A stretch of DNA of 64,000 nucleotides from Noviherbaspirillum autotrophicum (lineage in GTDB: Bacteria; Pseudomonadota; Gammaproteobacteria; Burkholderiales; Burkholderiaceae_D). Numbering within the stretch: the stretch's first letter is position 1; each line of letters begins with the position of its first letter. This document shows, one piece after another, positions 29,387 to 38,053 of the stretch. The notes beneath the pieces were generated by a model. The model ran no database searches. It had not been told where the DNA came from and was given only the letters and a program-made list of their open reading frames with translations. The translations under genes were made by a program, and so were the position numbers. The stretch covers positions 2,884,965-2,948,964 of the forward strand of contig NZ_JWJG01000028.1 in NCBI RefSeq assembly GCF_000818395.1, in the 5' to 3' direction.

Positions 29387-30076
29387 ATGCGCCGCGCCGA
29401 CCGCCTATTTCAGATCGCCCAGTATCTGCGCGGCCGGCGCCTGACGACTGCCAGACAGCTGGCAGACTGGCTAGCCGTGTCGGAGCGCACGATCTACCGC
29501 GACATCCGCGATTTGTCTCTGTCCGGCGTGCCGGTCGAAGGCGAAGCCGGGGTCGGCTATCGCATCAAGGCTGGATTCGACTTGCAACCGCTCATGTTTT
29601 CTCCCGACGAAATCGATGCCCTCGTGATCGGCATGCGCATGGTGCAGGCGTGGGGCGGCCCGCAACTGGGGGCGTCGGCCGCCGCCGCGCTGGCCAAGAT
29701 CACGCTGGCCTTGCCCAAGGATAAGCGCAGCTTCGTCGAGGCCTCCGCGCTGTTCGCCCCGGCCTTCCATATCGATCCCTTGCACGGCGAACGGCTGGAA
29801 GCCATCCGCAAGGCGATCGCACAGCAGCGCAAATTGCAGCTGGAATATGCCGACGTCGAAGCGAAGGTGTCGCGTCGCGTGATCTGGCCGCTGGCGCTCT
29901 ACTTTTTCGGGGGCACCTGGCTGATCGCGGCCTGGTGCGAGCTGCGTTGCGACTTCCGCTCGTTTCGCCTGGATCGCGTGCAGCTGCTCGCCACGGCGGA
30001 AGCCTATCCCAGCATCGAAGGAAGGCGGCTCGCCGACTTCGTTCGCACGGTGCAACGCAATCGCCCACGCAGCTGA
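29387..30076 (+). CDS. YafY-family HTH/WYL transcriptional regulator
   Basis: 229-residue regulator. The N-terminal winged helix is RRADRLFQIAQYLRGRRLTTARQLADWLAVSERTIYRDIRDL (residues 2-43), followed by GVPVEGEAGVGYRIK and the C-terminal WYL-type domain (about 135-225) with VIWPLALYFFGGTWLIAAWCELRCDFRSFRLDRV. WYL domains sense ligands or nucleic acids; target genes are not known. It lies 105 bp after the VOC gene, with GAGGAG 10 nt before the ATG, and could control its two neighbours. Confidence 0.87.
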   Translation: MRRADRLFQIAQYLRGRRLTTARQLADWLAVSERTIYRDIRDLSLSGVPVEGEAGVGYRIKAGFDLQPLMFSPDEIDALVIGMRMVQAWGGPQLGASAAAALAKITLALPKDKRSFVEASALFAPAFHIDPLHGERLEAIRKAIAQQRKLQLEYADVEAKVSRRVIWPLALYFFGGTWLIAAWCELRCDFRSFRLDRVQLLATAEAYPSIEGRRLADFVRTVQRNRPRS

Positions 30077-30081
30077 GCGTC

Positions 30082-30104
30082 GCGCAAACTCCGGAGGTTT
30101 GCGC
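30082..30104 (+). terminator. Stem-loop after the WYL regulator
   Basis: Arms GCGCAAAC (30082-30089) and GTTTGCGC (30097-30104), perfect 8 bp, with TCCGGAG between. Followed by TATTCTTGACTCTTTG, moderately T-rich. It is a possible weak terminator or attenuator ahead of gabD. Confidence 0.5.
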
Positions 30105-30155
30105 TATTCTTGACTCTTTGCTTATCCCCATTCGCGACCGGCAAGGAGAGGAATC

Positions 30156-31634
30156 ATGCTGCAACATGTCAAAGGTCTGCCCAAGCTGAACGATGGCGCG
30201 CTGCTGCGCAATCAGGCCTATCTGAACGGCGCCTGGGTCGGTGCCGAAACCACTTTCGAAGTGACCAATCCGGCCGACGGTGCAACCATCGCCTCCGTGC
30301 CGAACATGGGTGCGGAAGAAACCAGGATGGCGATCGACGCCGCCCATGCCGCCTTCCCCGCGTGGGCGGCGAAGACTGCCAAGGAGCGCGCCGCCGTCAT
30401 GCGCAAGTGGTTCGAGCTGATGCTGCTGCACGCGAACGACCTCGGCATCCTGATGACGGCCGAACAAGGCAAGCCGCTGGCCGAAGCCAAGGGCGAGGTC
30501 ATGTATGGCGCCAGCTTCGTCGAATGGTTCGCGGAAGAAGCCAAGCGCGTGGCGGGCGACGTGATGGCATCCACCTGGAGCGACAAGCGCATGCTGGTGC
30601 TCAAGCAGCCGATCGGCGTGTGCGCGGCGATCACGCCGTGGAACTTCCCGATTGCGATGATTACCCGCAAGGTCGCCCCCGCGATTGCCGCGGGCTGCAC
30701 CATCATCATCAAGCCCGCCGAACAGACGCCGCTGTCGGCGCTCGCGCTGGCGGAGCTGGCGCACCGCGCGGGCCTGCCGCCGGGTGTGATGAATGTCGTG
30801 ACGGCGGATGCGCAGCGCTCGATCGAAGCCGGCAAGGTGCTGTGCGACAGCCCGATCGTGCGCCATCTCTCTTTTACCGGCTCGACACCGGTCGGCCGCA
30901 TCCTGATGCAGCAGAGCGCACCGACCGTCAAGAAGCTGGCGTTGGAACTGGGCGGCCATGCGCCGTTCATCGTGTTCGATGATGCCGACCTGGACGCGGC
31001 GGTGGAAGGCGCGCTGATCTCGAAATACCGCAATGCCGGCCAGACTTGCGTATGCACCAACCGTTTCTATGCGCACGAATCGATCTACGATGCGTTCGTC
31101 GAAAAGCTCGCGGCCGGGGCCGCCAAGATCATGGTGGGCAACGGCTTCGCGCAAGGCGTCACGCAAGGACCGCTGATTGACGAGCAGGCGGTGGCCAAGG
31201 TGGAGGAGCATGTGGCCGATGCGGTGGCCAAAGGCGCGAAAGTGCTTGCTGGCGGCAAGCTGCATGCGCTGGGCGGCAAGTTCTACGAGCCGACTGTGCT
31301 CGGCGGCGTCACCGCCGACATGAAGGTCATGCGCGAGGAGACTTTCGGCCCGGTCGCGGCGGTAACGAAGTTCAAAACGGAGGAAGAAGCGGTTGCCGCT
31401 GCCAACAATACCGAATTCGGCCTAGCAAGCTACTTCTATTCGCGCGATATCGGCCGTATCTGGCGCGTCGCGGAAAAACTGGAATACGGGATGGTCGGCA
31501 TCAACACCGGCATCATTTCGAATGAGGTGGCGCCGTTCGGCGGCGTCAAGCAATCCGGCCTGGGCCGTGAAGGATCGAAATACGGGATCGATGAATACCT
31601 AGAGATGAAGTACCTGTGCATGGGCGGCATTTAA
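30156..31634 (+). CDS. gabD: NAD(P)-dependent succinate-semialdehyde dehydrogenase
   Basis: Oxidises succinate semialdehyde to succinate, linking GABA breakdown to the TCA cycle. The 492-residue ALDH has TPWNFPIAMITRKVAPAIAAG near residue 160, SFTGSTPVGRIL, the general-base Glu in LALELGGHAPFIVFDDAD near 265 and the nucleophile Cys in NAGQTCVCTNRFY near 298. PFGGVKQSGLGREGSKYGIDEYLE near the end is typical of GabD. AAGGAGAGG precedes the ATG. No gabT or transporter is adjacent. Confidence 0.92.
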   Translation: MLQHVKGLPKLNDGALLRNQAYLNGAWVGAETTFEVTNPADGATIASVPNMGAEETRMAIDAAHAAFPAWAAKTAKERAAVMRKWFELMLLHANDLGILMTAEQGKPLAEAKGEVMYGASFVEWFAEEAKRVAGDVMASTWSDKRMLVLKQPIGVCAAITPWNFPIAMITRKVAPAIAAGCTIIIKPAEQTPLSALALAELAHRAGLPPGVMNVVTADAQRSIEAGKVLCDSPIVRHLSFTGSTPVGRILMQQSAPTVKKLALELGGHAPFIVFDDADLDAAVEGALISKYRNAGQTCVCTNRFYAHESIYDAFVEKLAAGAAKIMVGNGFAQGVTQGPLIDEQAVAKVEEHVADAVAKGAKVLAGGKLHALGGKFYEPTVLGGVTADMKVMREETFGPVAAVTKFKTEEEAVAAANNTEFGLASYFYSRDIGRIWRVAEKLEYGMVGINTGIISNEVAPFGGVKQSGLGREGSKYGIDEYLEMKYLCMGGI

Positions 31635-31642
31635 GTTTCACT

Positions 31643-31672
31643 CGGCCGGGGTGAACTCATCATCCCCGGCCG
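31643..31672. terminator. GC-rich hairpin between gabD and the DUF342 gene
   Basis: Perfect 9-bp arms CGGCCGGGG / CCCCGGCCG around a 12-nt loop, placed between the convergent stops (31634 and 31682). It is probably a bidirectional stop signal, although neither side has a U-tract. Confidence 0.55.
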
Positions 31673-31681
31673 GGCACCGGA

Positions 31682-33313
31682 TCATTTGCTGGCCACGATC
31701 CTGCCGCCCTGCAGTTCGAGTTTTGCGCCACCCATATCATCCGGCACCTGCCAGCACTGCTGCCCGATCCGGACTTCCACGCCGTAGAAGATCTCGCTCG
31801 CCACTTCCACGGTCGCCTGTTCGGCCAGTTCCACTTTCGCGCGCAGCGCCTTCAGCTCCGAGGTCAAGTGGTCGATTTCGGCAAGCAGCTGGCGGCGCGT
31901 CGCCTCCACCTTTTCCGCCACGCCGCCGGCGCCCTTCTGCGGATTTTGCTTGAAGTAGGCTAGAAGCTTGACGACACGGTCGACTTCATCGCACTTGCGC
32001 TTGAATTCGAGCTCCTTGCCGGCAATCTGCTTTTCCAGGTACGGATCGATGCCGACCTGCACACAGGTTTTCATGCCAGTCGACGCGCCGAGCGAACCGG
32101 TGGCGACCCGCATGGTTGCCTGCGTCTGCCCGCCCATGATCTGCCCCGAGCGCGAGCCCGCCTTGCCGACCACAATCTCTTCGCCGGCAATCAGCTCGCA
32201 TTGTCGTGCGCTGCGTCCGATCAGGATCGACTTGGCCGCCTCGGCATGCACGTTCTCCATGAACAGCGCCTGGATCGTGCCGCCGGCGTAGATTCGCGCT
32301 GTCGTTTCCGGCAATGCGTGCGAGCCGGGCCGCGAATCCGGATGCCCCATGACGCCGCCACGCACCGCCACATTGCCGCCGGCATGGATCTGTGCGGCCT
32401 CCACCACGCCGTTGACGATGACGTCGCCCGACACCTTGATGTGCATGCCCGCCTTGATGTCGCCGCCGACATGCAGCGTTCCTTCGAACGCAATGCTGCC
32501 GGTGCTCAGGTCCACATCGAGCACTTCGATCACCGGGTTGACCATCACGCCATCGTTTAGCGGCATTGGCTGGCCGCCGGATGTCGCCACCAGCAGGTTG
32601 GGGTTGCTCTGGTCGGGGCAGGCGCCTTGCAGCTCCGCCCGAAACGGGACATCGGGCGTGGACCGCGGAAGGATCGGCTGCCCCTTGATATTGGTGCCGT
32701 TCTTTCCCGGGACGGCCGGCTCGCGACGCATCAGCTTGTCCCCGGGCTGGACCAGCTGCAGATGGCACAGGTCGGCATACTTGATGCGCTCGCGGTCGTC
32801 CTCGTCGGACGGCTGCTGTTCCTTGTTGTACAGCGGTTCGAAATGGGTCTGGATGCCTTCCTGCGGCGGGATGCCGCGCGCGATCGCGACCCGGTTGCAG
32901 TAGCCGGCAGAGAACGCCGCGGCCAGCTGGTCGGGCAGGATGCCGAAGATGATGCCTTGCCGGCGCAGGTCGTCTTCCACTTCCTCGCGCGCGACCGCCT
33001 TGCCGCCTTGCGGCGGCACCAGCGTAAACCAGGCAGTCATCAGGTCGCTATCGACGGTCAGCGAATACTCGCCGTCGCGCCGCGCGCCGATGACGCACTC
33101 GACCTGCTCCTTCGCGTCACGGCAGCTGGCGACAAAGTCGTCGATCGCCTTGTCATCCAGGTAAAAGCCGCCCCAGCCGCCATCGCTCAGGGCCTGCTTG
33201 ACCGATGCAGCATCCGCCACCGGCACGCCAGATGCCGGATTAAACCATACATGCAATTCGCCCTTTTCCTCATTCAGGGAAAACAGCAGCGATTGCGAGT
33301 TCATGTCAGCCAT
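31682..33313 (-). CDS. DUF342 (FapA-like) protein
   Basis: 543-residue protein of the DUF342/FapA family, cytoplasmic by sequence (no signal peptide or membrane helix). An N-terminal alpha/beta domain spans about 1-190. A central segment of short beta-helix-like repeats covers about 255-400 (LHVGGDIKAGMHIKVSGDVIVNGVVEAAQI and similar). A coiled coil lies at about 425-500, with a small C-terminal beta end. Members occur near flagellar, polysaccharide or c-di-GMP genes, but the biochemical role is not established. GAGGAG lies 8 nt before the ATG. Met4 (33304) is an alternative start. Its leader can fold (33341-33386). Confidence 0.82.
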   Translation of the reverse strand: MADMNSQSLLFSLNEEKGELHVWFNPASGVPVADAASVKQALSDGGWGGFYLDDKAIDDFVASCRDAKEQVECVIGARRDGEYSLTVDSDLMTAWFTLVPPQGGKAVAREEVEDDLRRQGIIFGILPDQLAAAFSAGYCNRVAIARGIPPQEGIQTHFEPLYNKEQQPSDEDDRERIKYADLCHLQLVQPGDKLMRREPAVPGKNGTNIKGQPILPRSTPDVPFRAELQGACPDQSNPNLLVATSGGQPMPLNDGVMVNPVIEVLDVDLSTGSIAFEGTLHVGGDIKAGMHIKVSGDVIVNGVVEAAQIHAGGNVAVRGGVMGHPDSRPGSHALPETTARIYAGGTIQALFMENVHAEAAKSILIGRSARQCELIAGEEIVVGKAGSRSGQIMGGQTQATMRVATGSLGASTGMKTCVQVGIDPYLEKQIAGKELEFKRKCDEVDRVVKLLAYFKQNPQKGAGGVAEKVEATRRQLLAEIDHLTSELKALRAKVELAEQATVEVASEIFYGVEVRIGQQCWQVPDDMGGAKLELQGGRIVASK

Positions 33314-33340
33314 GGGCTCGACTCCTCAATCAAGCGAAGA

Positions 33341-33386
33341 ACGCGGGTGCCGCGTAGCCGTCCCGTGTTGCGGCGACGGAGCCTAC
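33341..33386 (-). promoter_or_regulatory. Structured leader upstream of the DUF342 gene
   Basis: Two adjacent hairpins: ACGCG/CGCGT (33341-33345/33351-33355), and GTAGCCGTC (33354-33362) pairing with GACGG (33375-33379) plus CTAC (33383-33386) with a 3-nt bulge. They lie 27-73 bp before the ATG. No known riboswitch consensus was matched; the folding is by inspection only. Confidence 0.35.
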
Positions 33387-33549
33387 GGTCTTTTGTTGAT
33401 TAATAGTAACAGAGACAATTGACAAATAACATCTTTATGGTAGATGCGCCTTGGCCACATATTTCCAAAAATGAAACGTATCCTTGGGTTGTGCCGGATG
33501 CAGCGCAGGCCCTGTCTTCCTCCATTTGTCCCGCCAGGTGTCGACGCAT

Positions 33550-33579
33550 TTGCCTCACCTGCGCAATCCCGCGTAGAAT
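33550..33579 (+). promoter_or_regulatory. Promoter of tRNA-Gly
   Basis: TTGCCT (33550-33555), 18-bp spacer, TAGAAT (33574-33579), 10 bp before the tRNA 5' end. The spacing and position suit a stable-RNA promoter. Confidence 0.6.
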
Positions 33580-33589
33580 TGCGGTTCTC

Positions 33590-33663
33590 GCGGGTGTAGC
33601 TCAATGGTAGAGCAGAAGCTTCCCAAGCTTACGACGAGGGTTCGATTCCCTTCACCCGCTCCA
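33590..33663 (+). tRNA. tRNA-Gly (anticodon CCC)
   Basis: Complete cloverleaf. The 7-bp acceptor is GCGGGTG/CACCCGC, the D stem GCTC/GAGC, the anticodon stem AAGC/GCTT with loop TTCCCAA (anticodon CCC after U33), and the T arm GAGGG-TTCGATT-CCCTT. The discriminator is T, then an encoded CCA at 33661-33663. It decodes GGG. It has its own promoter and terminator, so it is a single-gene unit. Confidence 0.95.
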
Positions 33664-33671
33664 GATCGAAC

Positions 33672-33697
33672 AGGCACCGAAGTCAGGTGCCTTTTTT
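33672..33697 (+). terminator. Intrinsic terminator after tRNA-Gly
   Basis: AGGCACC / GGTGCCT arms (7 bp), 7-nt loop, followed by six T residues. A textbook Rho-independent terminator 8 bp after the tRNA. Confidence 0.93.
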
Positions 33698-33733
33698 ATT
33701 GGCCCCGAACCGTCCTCATCGTCCAGAGTCATC

Positions 33734-34447
33734 ATGTCCGACAATCAAGCCGCCGACAGCAAGCCGATGCTGTACGACCCGACCGAGCACCGCATCCGCA
33801 GCTTCGTGACACGCGCCGGCCGCCTGTCGACTGCACAGGCCAGGGCAATCGAGACGCTCGCGCCGCAATTCTGCATTCCTTACGTGAAGGCGCCTTTCGA
33901 TTTCAGCCAGGCTTTCGGGCGCAGTGCGCCGACCATCCTCGAAATCGGCTTCGGCATGGGCGACACCACGGCGAAGATTGCCGCTGGCATGCCGGAGAAA
34001 AACTTCATCGGCGTGGAAGTCCATACGCCTGGCGTGGGCAGCCTGCTCAAGCTGATCGGCGAGCAGAACCTCGCCAACCTGCGCATCATCCAGCACGATG
34101 CGTTCGAGGTGATCACGCACATGATTGCCCCCGAATCGCTGGCGGGCGTGCACATTTTCTTCCCCGACCCCTGGCACAAGGCGCGCCACAACAAGCGGCG
34201 CCTTATTCAGTCACCGTTCGTCGAGCTGCTGTGTTCGCGGATCACCTCCGGGGGGTACCTGCACTGCGCCACCGACTGGCAGGACTACGCGGAGCAGATG
34301 CTGCAAGTGCTGGGCGCGGAACCATCCTTGCGCAACACCGCAGAGACGTATGCCCCCCGTCCGGCCTACCGGCCGGTGACCAAGTTCGAGAACCGCGGCC
34401 TGCGGCTCGGGCATGGGGTGTGGGATCTGGTATTTGAAAAGCGCTGA
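33734..34447 (+). CDS. trmB: tRNA (guanine-N7-)-methyltransferase
   Basis: Makes m7G46 in tRNA with AdoMet. The 237-residue protein has an N-terminal [16 protein letters not shown], the AdoMet motif [18 protein letters not shown] near residue 75, [16 protein letters not shown], the TrmB signature [20 protein letters not shown] near 150 and [17 protein letters not shown] at the end. The ATG at 33734 follows the tRNA terminator; it has its own unit and is convergent with recQ. Confidence 0.96.
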   Translation: MSDNQAADSKPMLYDPTEHRIRSFVTRAGRLSTAQARAIETLAPQFCIPYVKAPFDFSQAFGRSAPTILEIGFGMGDTTAKIAAGMPEKNFIGVEVHTPGVGSLLKLIGEQNLANLRIIQHDAFEVITHMIAPESLAGVHIFFPDPWHKARHNKRRLIQSPFVELLCSRITSGGYLHCATDWQDYAEQMLQVLGAEPSLRNTAETYAPRPAYRPVTKFENRGLRLGHGVWDLVFEKR

Positions 34448-34470
34448 GGGCCGGTTTTAAATCCGGCCCT
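34447..34470. terminator. Bidirectional hairpin between trmB and recQ
   Basis: Perfect 8-bp arms AGGGCCGG / CCGGCCCT with an A/T-only 8-nt loop, beginning at the last base of the trmB stop and 16 bp from the recQ stop. No U-tract outside the stem. Confidence 0.5.
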
Positions 34471-34485
34471 GAGAACCAGCCTGGA

Positions 34486-36306
34486 TCAGGTCAGTTCCAC
34501 AATCAGGGATACGATTTCTTCGCCATACGTCTCGAGCTTTTTCTCGCCGACGCCCGAGACGTTGCGTAATTCGTCAAGCGTACCCGGTTTGACCTTTGCG
34601 ATTTCGCGCATCGTCGCGTCGTGGAAGATCACGTAGGCCGGCACATTGTGCTTGCGCGCGGTTTCGACGCGCCACCAGCGCAGCTTGTCGAAAATAACCT
34701 GCTCCTCTACCGACAAGTCGGCTTCGACATAGCCCTTGGGCTTGGCGGCCTGCCGCTTCTGCTTCACCGGTTTCTGATACTGCCGCAGCTGCACCGGGCG
34801 TTCCCCGCGCAGCACCGGGCGGGCTTCTTCCGTCAGCTTGAGCGAGCCGTAGGCATCGTGATCGACCACCACCAGGCCCAATGCGATCGCCTGGCGCAGA
34901 ATGGCGCGCCACTCCGCCTCGCTGATGTCGCTGCCAATGCCGAAGGTAGTCAGCTTTTCATGCCGCCACTGCTTCACTTTCTCTGAATCGGTACCGCGCA
35001 ACACATCGATCACATGGCCGGCACCGAAGCGCTGCTCGACCCGGTAAATCGCCGACAGCAGCTTTTGTACGGAAACAGTGCCGTCGAAGGAGACCGGCGG
35101 ATTGAGGCAAGTATCGCAATTGCCGCACGGGTCCGACTGTTGGCCAAAGTAGTCCAGCAGACGCACGCGGCGGCAGTTGAGCGTTTCGCACAGGCCGAGC
35201 ATGGCGTCGAGCTTGCCGGTCTGCACGCGCTTGAAGCTTTCGTCCGCTTCGGACTCGTCGATCATGCGGCGCTGCTGCACCACGTCCTGCAAGCCATATG
35301 CCATCCATGCATCGGCGGGCAAGCCGTCACGTCCGGCACGGCCGGTTTCTTGGTAATAGCCCTCAATACTCTTTGGCAAATCGAGATGCGCGACGAAGCG
35401 TACATCCGGCTTGTCGATGCCCATCCCGAAAGCGATGGTTGCCACCATCACGATGGCGTCTTCGCGTAGGAAGCGCGCCTGGTTCGACGTGCGCGTCGCG
35501 ATATCCATGCCGGCGTGATAAGGCAAGGCCGACACGCCGTGAGCGTTGAGGAATTCTGCCGTTTCCTCGACCTTCTTGCGCGACAGGCAATACACGATGC
35601 CCGCTTCGCCCACATGCTCGTCCTGGATGAAGTCGAGCACCTGCTTGCGGCCATTGCTCTTTTCGACGATCTGGTAACGGATATTGGGTCGGTCGAACGA
35701 GGACACGAATTGCATCGCGTCCTCGAGCTGCAGTCGGTGCGCGATTTCGGCACGCGTCTGGGGATCGGCTGTCGCCGTCAGCGCGATGCGCGGCACGTCG
35801 GGATAGCGTTCGTGCAGCACCGACAGCTTCATGTATTCGGGCCGGAAGTCGTGGCCCCACTGCGACACGCAATGCGCTTCGTCGATCGCAAACAGCGCCA
35901 GCTTCGACGCGTCCAGCAGTTCCAGGCAGCGCTGCGTGAGCAGGCGCTCCGGAGCGACGTACAGCAAGTCGAGTTCACCGTTGCGTACCTTGCGTTCGGT
36001 GCGCATCGCTTCGTCGAAGGTCTGAGTAGAATTGAGGAATGCCGCGCGCACGCCGACTTCTGCCAGCGCATCGACCTGATCCTGCATCAGTGCGATCAGT
36101 GGCGACACGACGACGCCGACGCCGGGGCGCAGCAAGGCAGGAATCTGGTAGCACAGCGACTTGCCGCCCCCCGTCGGCATCAGCACCAGGGCATCACCGC
36201 CGCGCGCAACCTGCCCTACAATCTGCGCCTGCTGCCCGCGAAAGGATGGATAACCGAAGATGGTTTGCAGTACATCCAGTGCCTTGCTGTCAATCTGGTC
36301 AAGCAT
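34486..36306 (-). CDS. recQ: ATP-dependent DNA helicase RecQ
   Basis: 3'-5' helicase for recombination and fork repair. The 606-residue protein has Walker A MPTGGGKSLCYQIPALL near residue 48, the DEAH box FAIDEAHCVSQWGHDFRPEY near 145, and helicase motif VI QETGRAGRDGLPADAW. The RQC zinc site includes CGNCDTCLNPP near 390, followed by a winged helix and a C-terminal HRDC domain (EEQVIFDKLRWWRVETARKHNVPAYVIFHDATMREIA, about 525-561). Length and layout are typical. Confidence 0.97.
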   Translation of the reverse strand: MLDQIDSKALDVLQTIFGYPSFRGQQAQIVGQVARGGDALVLMPTGGGKSLCYQIPALLRPGVGVVVSPLIALMQDQVDALAEVGVRAAFLNSTQTFDEAMRTERKVRNGELDLLYVAPERLLTQRCLELLDASKLALFAIDEAHCVSQWGHDFRPEYMKLSVLHERYPDVPRIALTATADPQTRAEIAHRLQLEDAMQFVSSFDRPNIRYQIVEKSNGRKQVLDFIQDEHVGEAGIVYCLSRKKVEETAEFLNAHGVSALPYHAGMDIATRTSNQARFLREDAIVMVATIAFGMGIDKPDVRFVAHLDLPKSIEGYYQETGRAGRDGLPADAWMAYGLQDVVQQRRMIDESEADESFKRVQTGKLDAMLGLCETLNCRRVRLLDYFGQQSDPCGNCDTCLNPPVSFDGTVSVQKLLSAIYRVEQRFGAGHVIDVLRGTDSEKVKQWRHEKLTTFGIGSDISEAEWRAILRQAIALGLVVVDHDAYGSLKLTEEARPVLRGERPVQLRQYQKPVKQKRQAAKPKGYVEADLSVEEQVIFDKLRWWRVETARKHNVPAYVIFHDATMREIAKVKPGTLDELRNVSGVGEKKLETYGEEIVSLIVELT

Positions 36307-36315
36307 CCTCGTATT

Positions 36316-37149
36316 CTAGTCCACCCACGCCACCATGCCGCTATAGGCGGTGGCAAGGATAATCACGCCGAACACGATGCGGTACCAGGCGAACGCGGTA
36401 AAGTCGTGCGAGCTGATGTAGCGCAACAGCCAGCGCACGCAAAAGAAAGCCGACACGAAGGCGGCGATGGTGCCGACGCCAAACAGCGGAAAATCGGCGG
36501 CCGACAGCAGCGCGCGCTCCTTGTACAGCGAATAGAAGGTGGCCGCGAACAGGGTCGGGATGGCGAGGAAGAACGAGAATTCGGTGGCGGCCTGGCGCGA
36601 CAGCCCGAACAGCATGCCGCCGATAATGGTGGCGCCGGAGCGGCTGGTGCCGGGGATCAGCGCAAACGCCTGCGCGCAGCCGACCTTGAACGCATCGAGC
36701 GCGGTCATTTCATCCACCGAGTAAATGCGCGCGGCAGTCTTCGCATTGCCGTTGCGGCGCTCGACCCACAGGATGATTAGGCCGCCGACGATGAAGGCAG
36801 CCGCTACCGGAATCGGGGCAAACAGGACTGCCTTGATTTTCTTGTTGAGCAAAAAGCCCAACACGGCCGCCGGCAAGAAGGCAATCGCCAGGTTGATCGC
36901 GAATTTCTGCGCCTTGGCATCGCTGAATAGCCCGGCAAGCACGTTGGCGATCCGGGTGCGGTATTCCCAGCACACGGCGAGCATGGCGCCGGCCTGGATG
37001 GCGATTTCGAATACCTTGATCTTTTCACCGGTGAAATTGAGCAGGCTGCCTGCCAGGATCAGGTGTCCGGTCGAGGAAATCGGCAAGAACTCCGTCAAGC
37101 CTTCCACGATACCCATGATGAGCGCTTTGAGCGCGAGAATGCCATCCAT
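36316..37149 (-). CDS. uppP: Undecaprenyl-diphosphate phosphatase
   Basis: Regenerates undecaprenyl phosphate for peptidoglycan and LPS building; overexpression gives bacitracin resistance. The 277-residue multi-pass protein shows the catalytic motifs [17 protein letters not shown] near residue 15 (E/QxxxE plus SSTGH) and [16 protein letters not shown] near 168 (PGxSRSxxT). The start at 37149 ([13 protein letters not shown]) matches the family; the longer in-frame start is unsupported. It lies after the lipoprotein terminator and 9 bp before recQ's end region, so it probably has its own promoter. Confidence 0.96.
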   Translation of the reverse strand: MDGILALKALIMGIVEGLTEFLPISSTGHLILAGSLLNFTGEKIKVFEIAIQAGAMLAVCWEYRTRIANVLAGLFSDAKAQKFAINLAIAFLPAAVLGFLLNKKIKAVLFAPIPVAAAFIVGGLIILWVERRNGNAKTAARIYSVDEMTALDAFKVGCAQAFALIPGTSRSGATIIGGMLFGLSRQAATEFSFFLAIPTLFAATFYSLYKERALLSAADFPLFGVGTIAAFVSAFFCVRWLLRYISSHDFTAFAWYRIVFGVIILATAYSGMVAWVD

Positions 37150-37183
37150 GTTTGATGCGTTGATAACTATTGAGGAAAACAAT

Positions 37184-37206
37184 AAAAACCCGCCGGTTAC
37201 GCGGGT
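37184..37206 (-). terminator. Intrinsic terminator of the MacAB-like operon
   Basis: On the minus strand ACCCGC / GCGGGT arms, 7-nt loop, then TTTTATTG. It lies 20 bp past the lipoprotein stop, and marks the end of the unit that starts at the adaptor gene at 41.58 kb. Confidence 0.85.
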
Positions 37207-37226
37207 CGTGGGCCGCAAGGAAGTCC

Positions 37227-37778
37227 TTATCTGGCGGGCTCAAAGGTTACCACGAGACCATTCGGCTTGGTGGTGATTTTCGTCGGGAAGAAGTTGGTGC
37301 CGCCGTAACGGAAGTCGTTTGGTTGAAAGGTGTACAAGGGCATGTCCGCGAGCAGTTGCTCGGCCACCAAGGCACCGACGCGCACGATCTTATTGGCAAA
37401 CGGCGAATCGAGTCCATTCACTGCGAAATTTTCCACGCGCGGCTCGGCCAGCACCAGCGCGTTGCGCGACGGATCCACCCGCAATTGCCCGGAAATCGCC
37501 AGGCTGCCGGTCCACGCCTGGTTCGAGAAAGGCGGCGCAATCGAGGTATCCATGCTGGTCAGGATGCGGTTGGTGTTCGGCTGCAGCGAAACGCGCGGAT
37601 TGGTAACGCGCACGTCGAGCAGTTCAAGATAGCGATTGTTGAAAGGGAAACGGTTGGCAATCGCATCCTGCAATTTCGCCAATGGAATTTCGACATCGCG
37701 CTGGCCCACCAGCGAAGCACAGGAGGTCAGCATCAGCAGCGCGGCCAGCCACAGCCATGGCACAAATCTTCTTTTCAT
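37227..37778 (-). CDS. DUF1439 (YceB-like) lipoprotein
   Basis: 183-residue precursor with signal peptide and lipobox MLTSC (Cys near 20), so an outer- or inner-membrane lipoprotein. The rest resembles the DUF1439/YceB family, a lipid-binding-like beta fold: [35 protein letters not shown] and similar strands. Function is unknown. The start at 37778 has GGAG at a good distance. It lies 17 bp after the YkgJ-type gene and ends the operon. Confidence 0.8.
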   Translation of the reverse strand: MKRRFVPWLWLAALLMLTSCASLVGQRDVEIPLAKLQDAIANRFPFNNRYLELLDVRVTNPRVSLQPNTNRILTSMDTSIAPPFSNQAWTGSLAISGQLRVDPSRNALVLAEPRVENFAVNGLDSPFANKIVRVGALVAEQLLADMPLYTFQPNDFRYGGTNFFPTKITTKPNGLVVTFEPAR

Positions 37779-37795
37779 GTTCAGCTCCAAACGGT

Positions 37796-38053
37796 TCAAG
37801 TCGAAGTCAGCTTTTCCAGCCGCTCCAGGAAAAACATGGCGTGCTCCCGCGAGTTGCCGCACATCTCAGGCGATGGCTGTAGACTCTCGCATACCGCCGG
37901 GCGCCCCGGCTTGCCGAAAATCAGGCATTGATTGGCATCGTCGAGCTGGATGCAACGCACGCCGGCAGGCTTCCCTTCCGGCATGCCTGGAATTGCGGAG
38001 GAAATCGAGGGCGCGATGCAGCAGGCACCGCATCCGGAACGGCAATCACTCAT
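37796..38053 (-). CDS. YkgJ-family cysteine cluster protein
   Basis: Short protein (85 residues) of the YkgJ/UPF0153 family, thought to bind zinc or an Fe-S cluster through conserved cysteines. The N-terminal [14 protein letters not shown], then [16 protein letters not shown] and [13 protein letters not shown], are characteristic. The function is not established. The start at 38053 overlaps the permease stop by 8 bp, so it is translated from the same mRNA. Confidence 0.85.
   Translation of the reverse strand: MSDCRSGCGACCIAPSISSAIPGMPEGKPAGVRCIQLDDANQCLIFGKPGRPAVCESLQPSPEMCGNSREHAMFFLERLEKLTST

Noticed and set aside
33314..33430. c-di-GMP-I (GEMM) riboswitch before the DUF342 gene
   Set aside because: The leader folds and contains a CGCAA-like piece, but the conserved receptor-loop and second-stem sequences were not found.
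36316..37218. A 23-residue longer start for uppP, and similar upstream extensions for can, pilZ, yceB-like, ykgJ-like, waaA, YfiR-like and the TonB receptor
   Set aside because: The shorter starts match family N-termini or signal peptides, fit ribosome sites or stop/start overlaps, and avoid crossing promoters or neighbouring genes.
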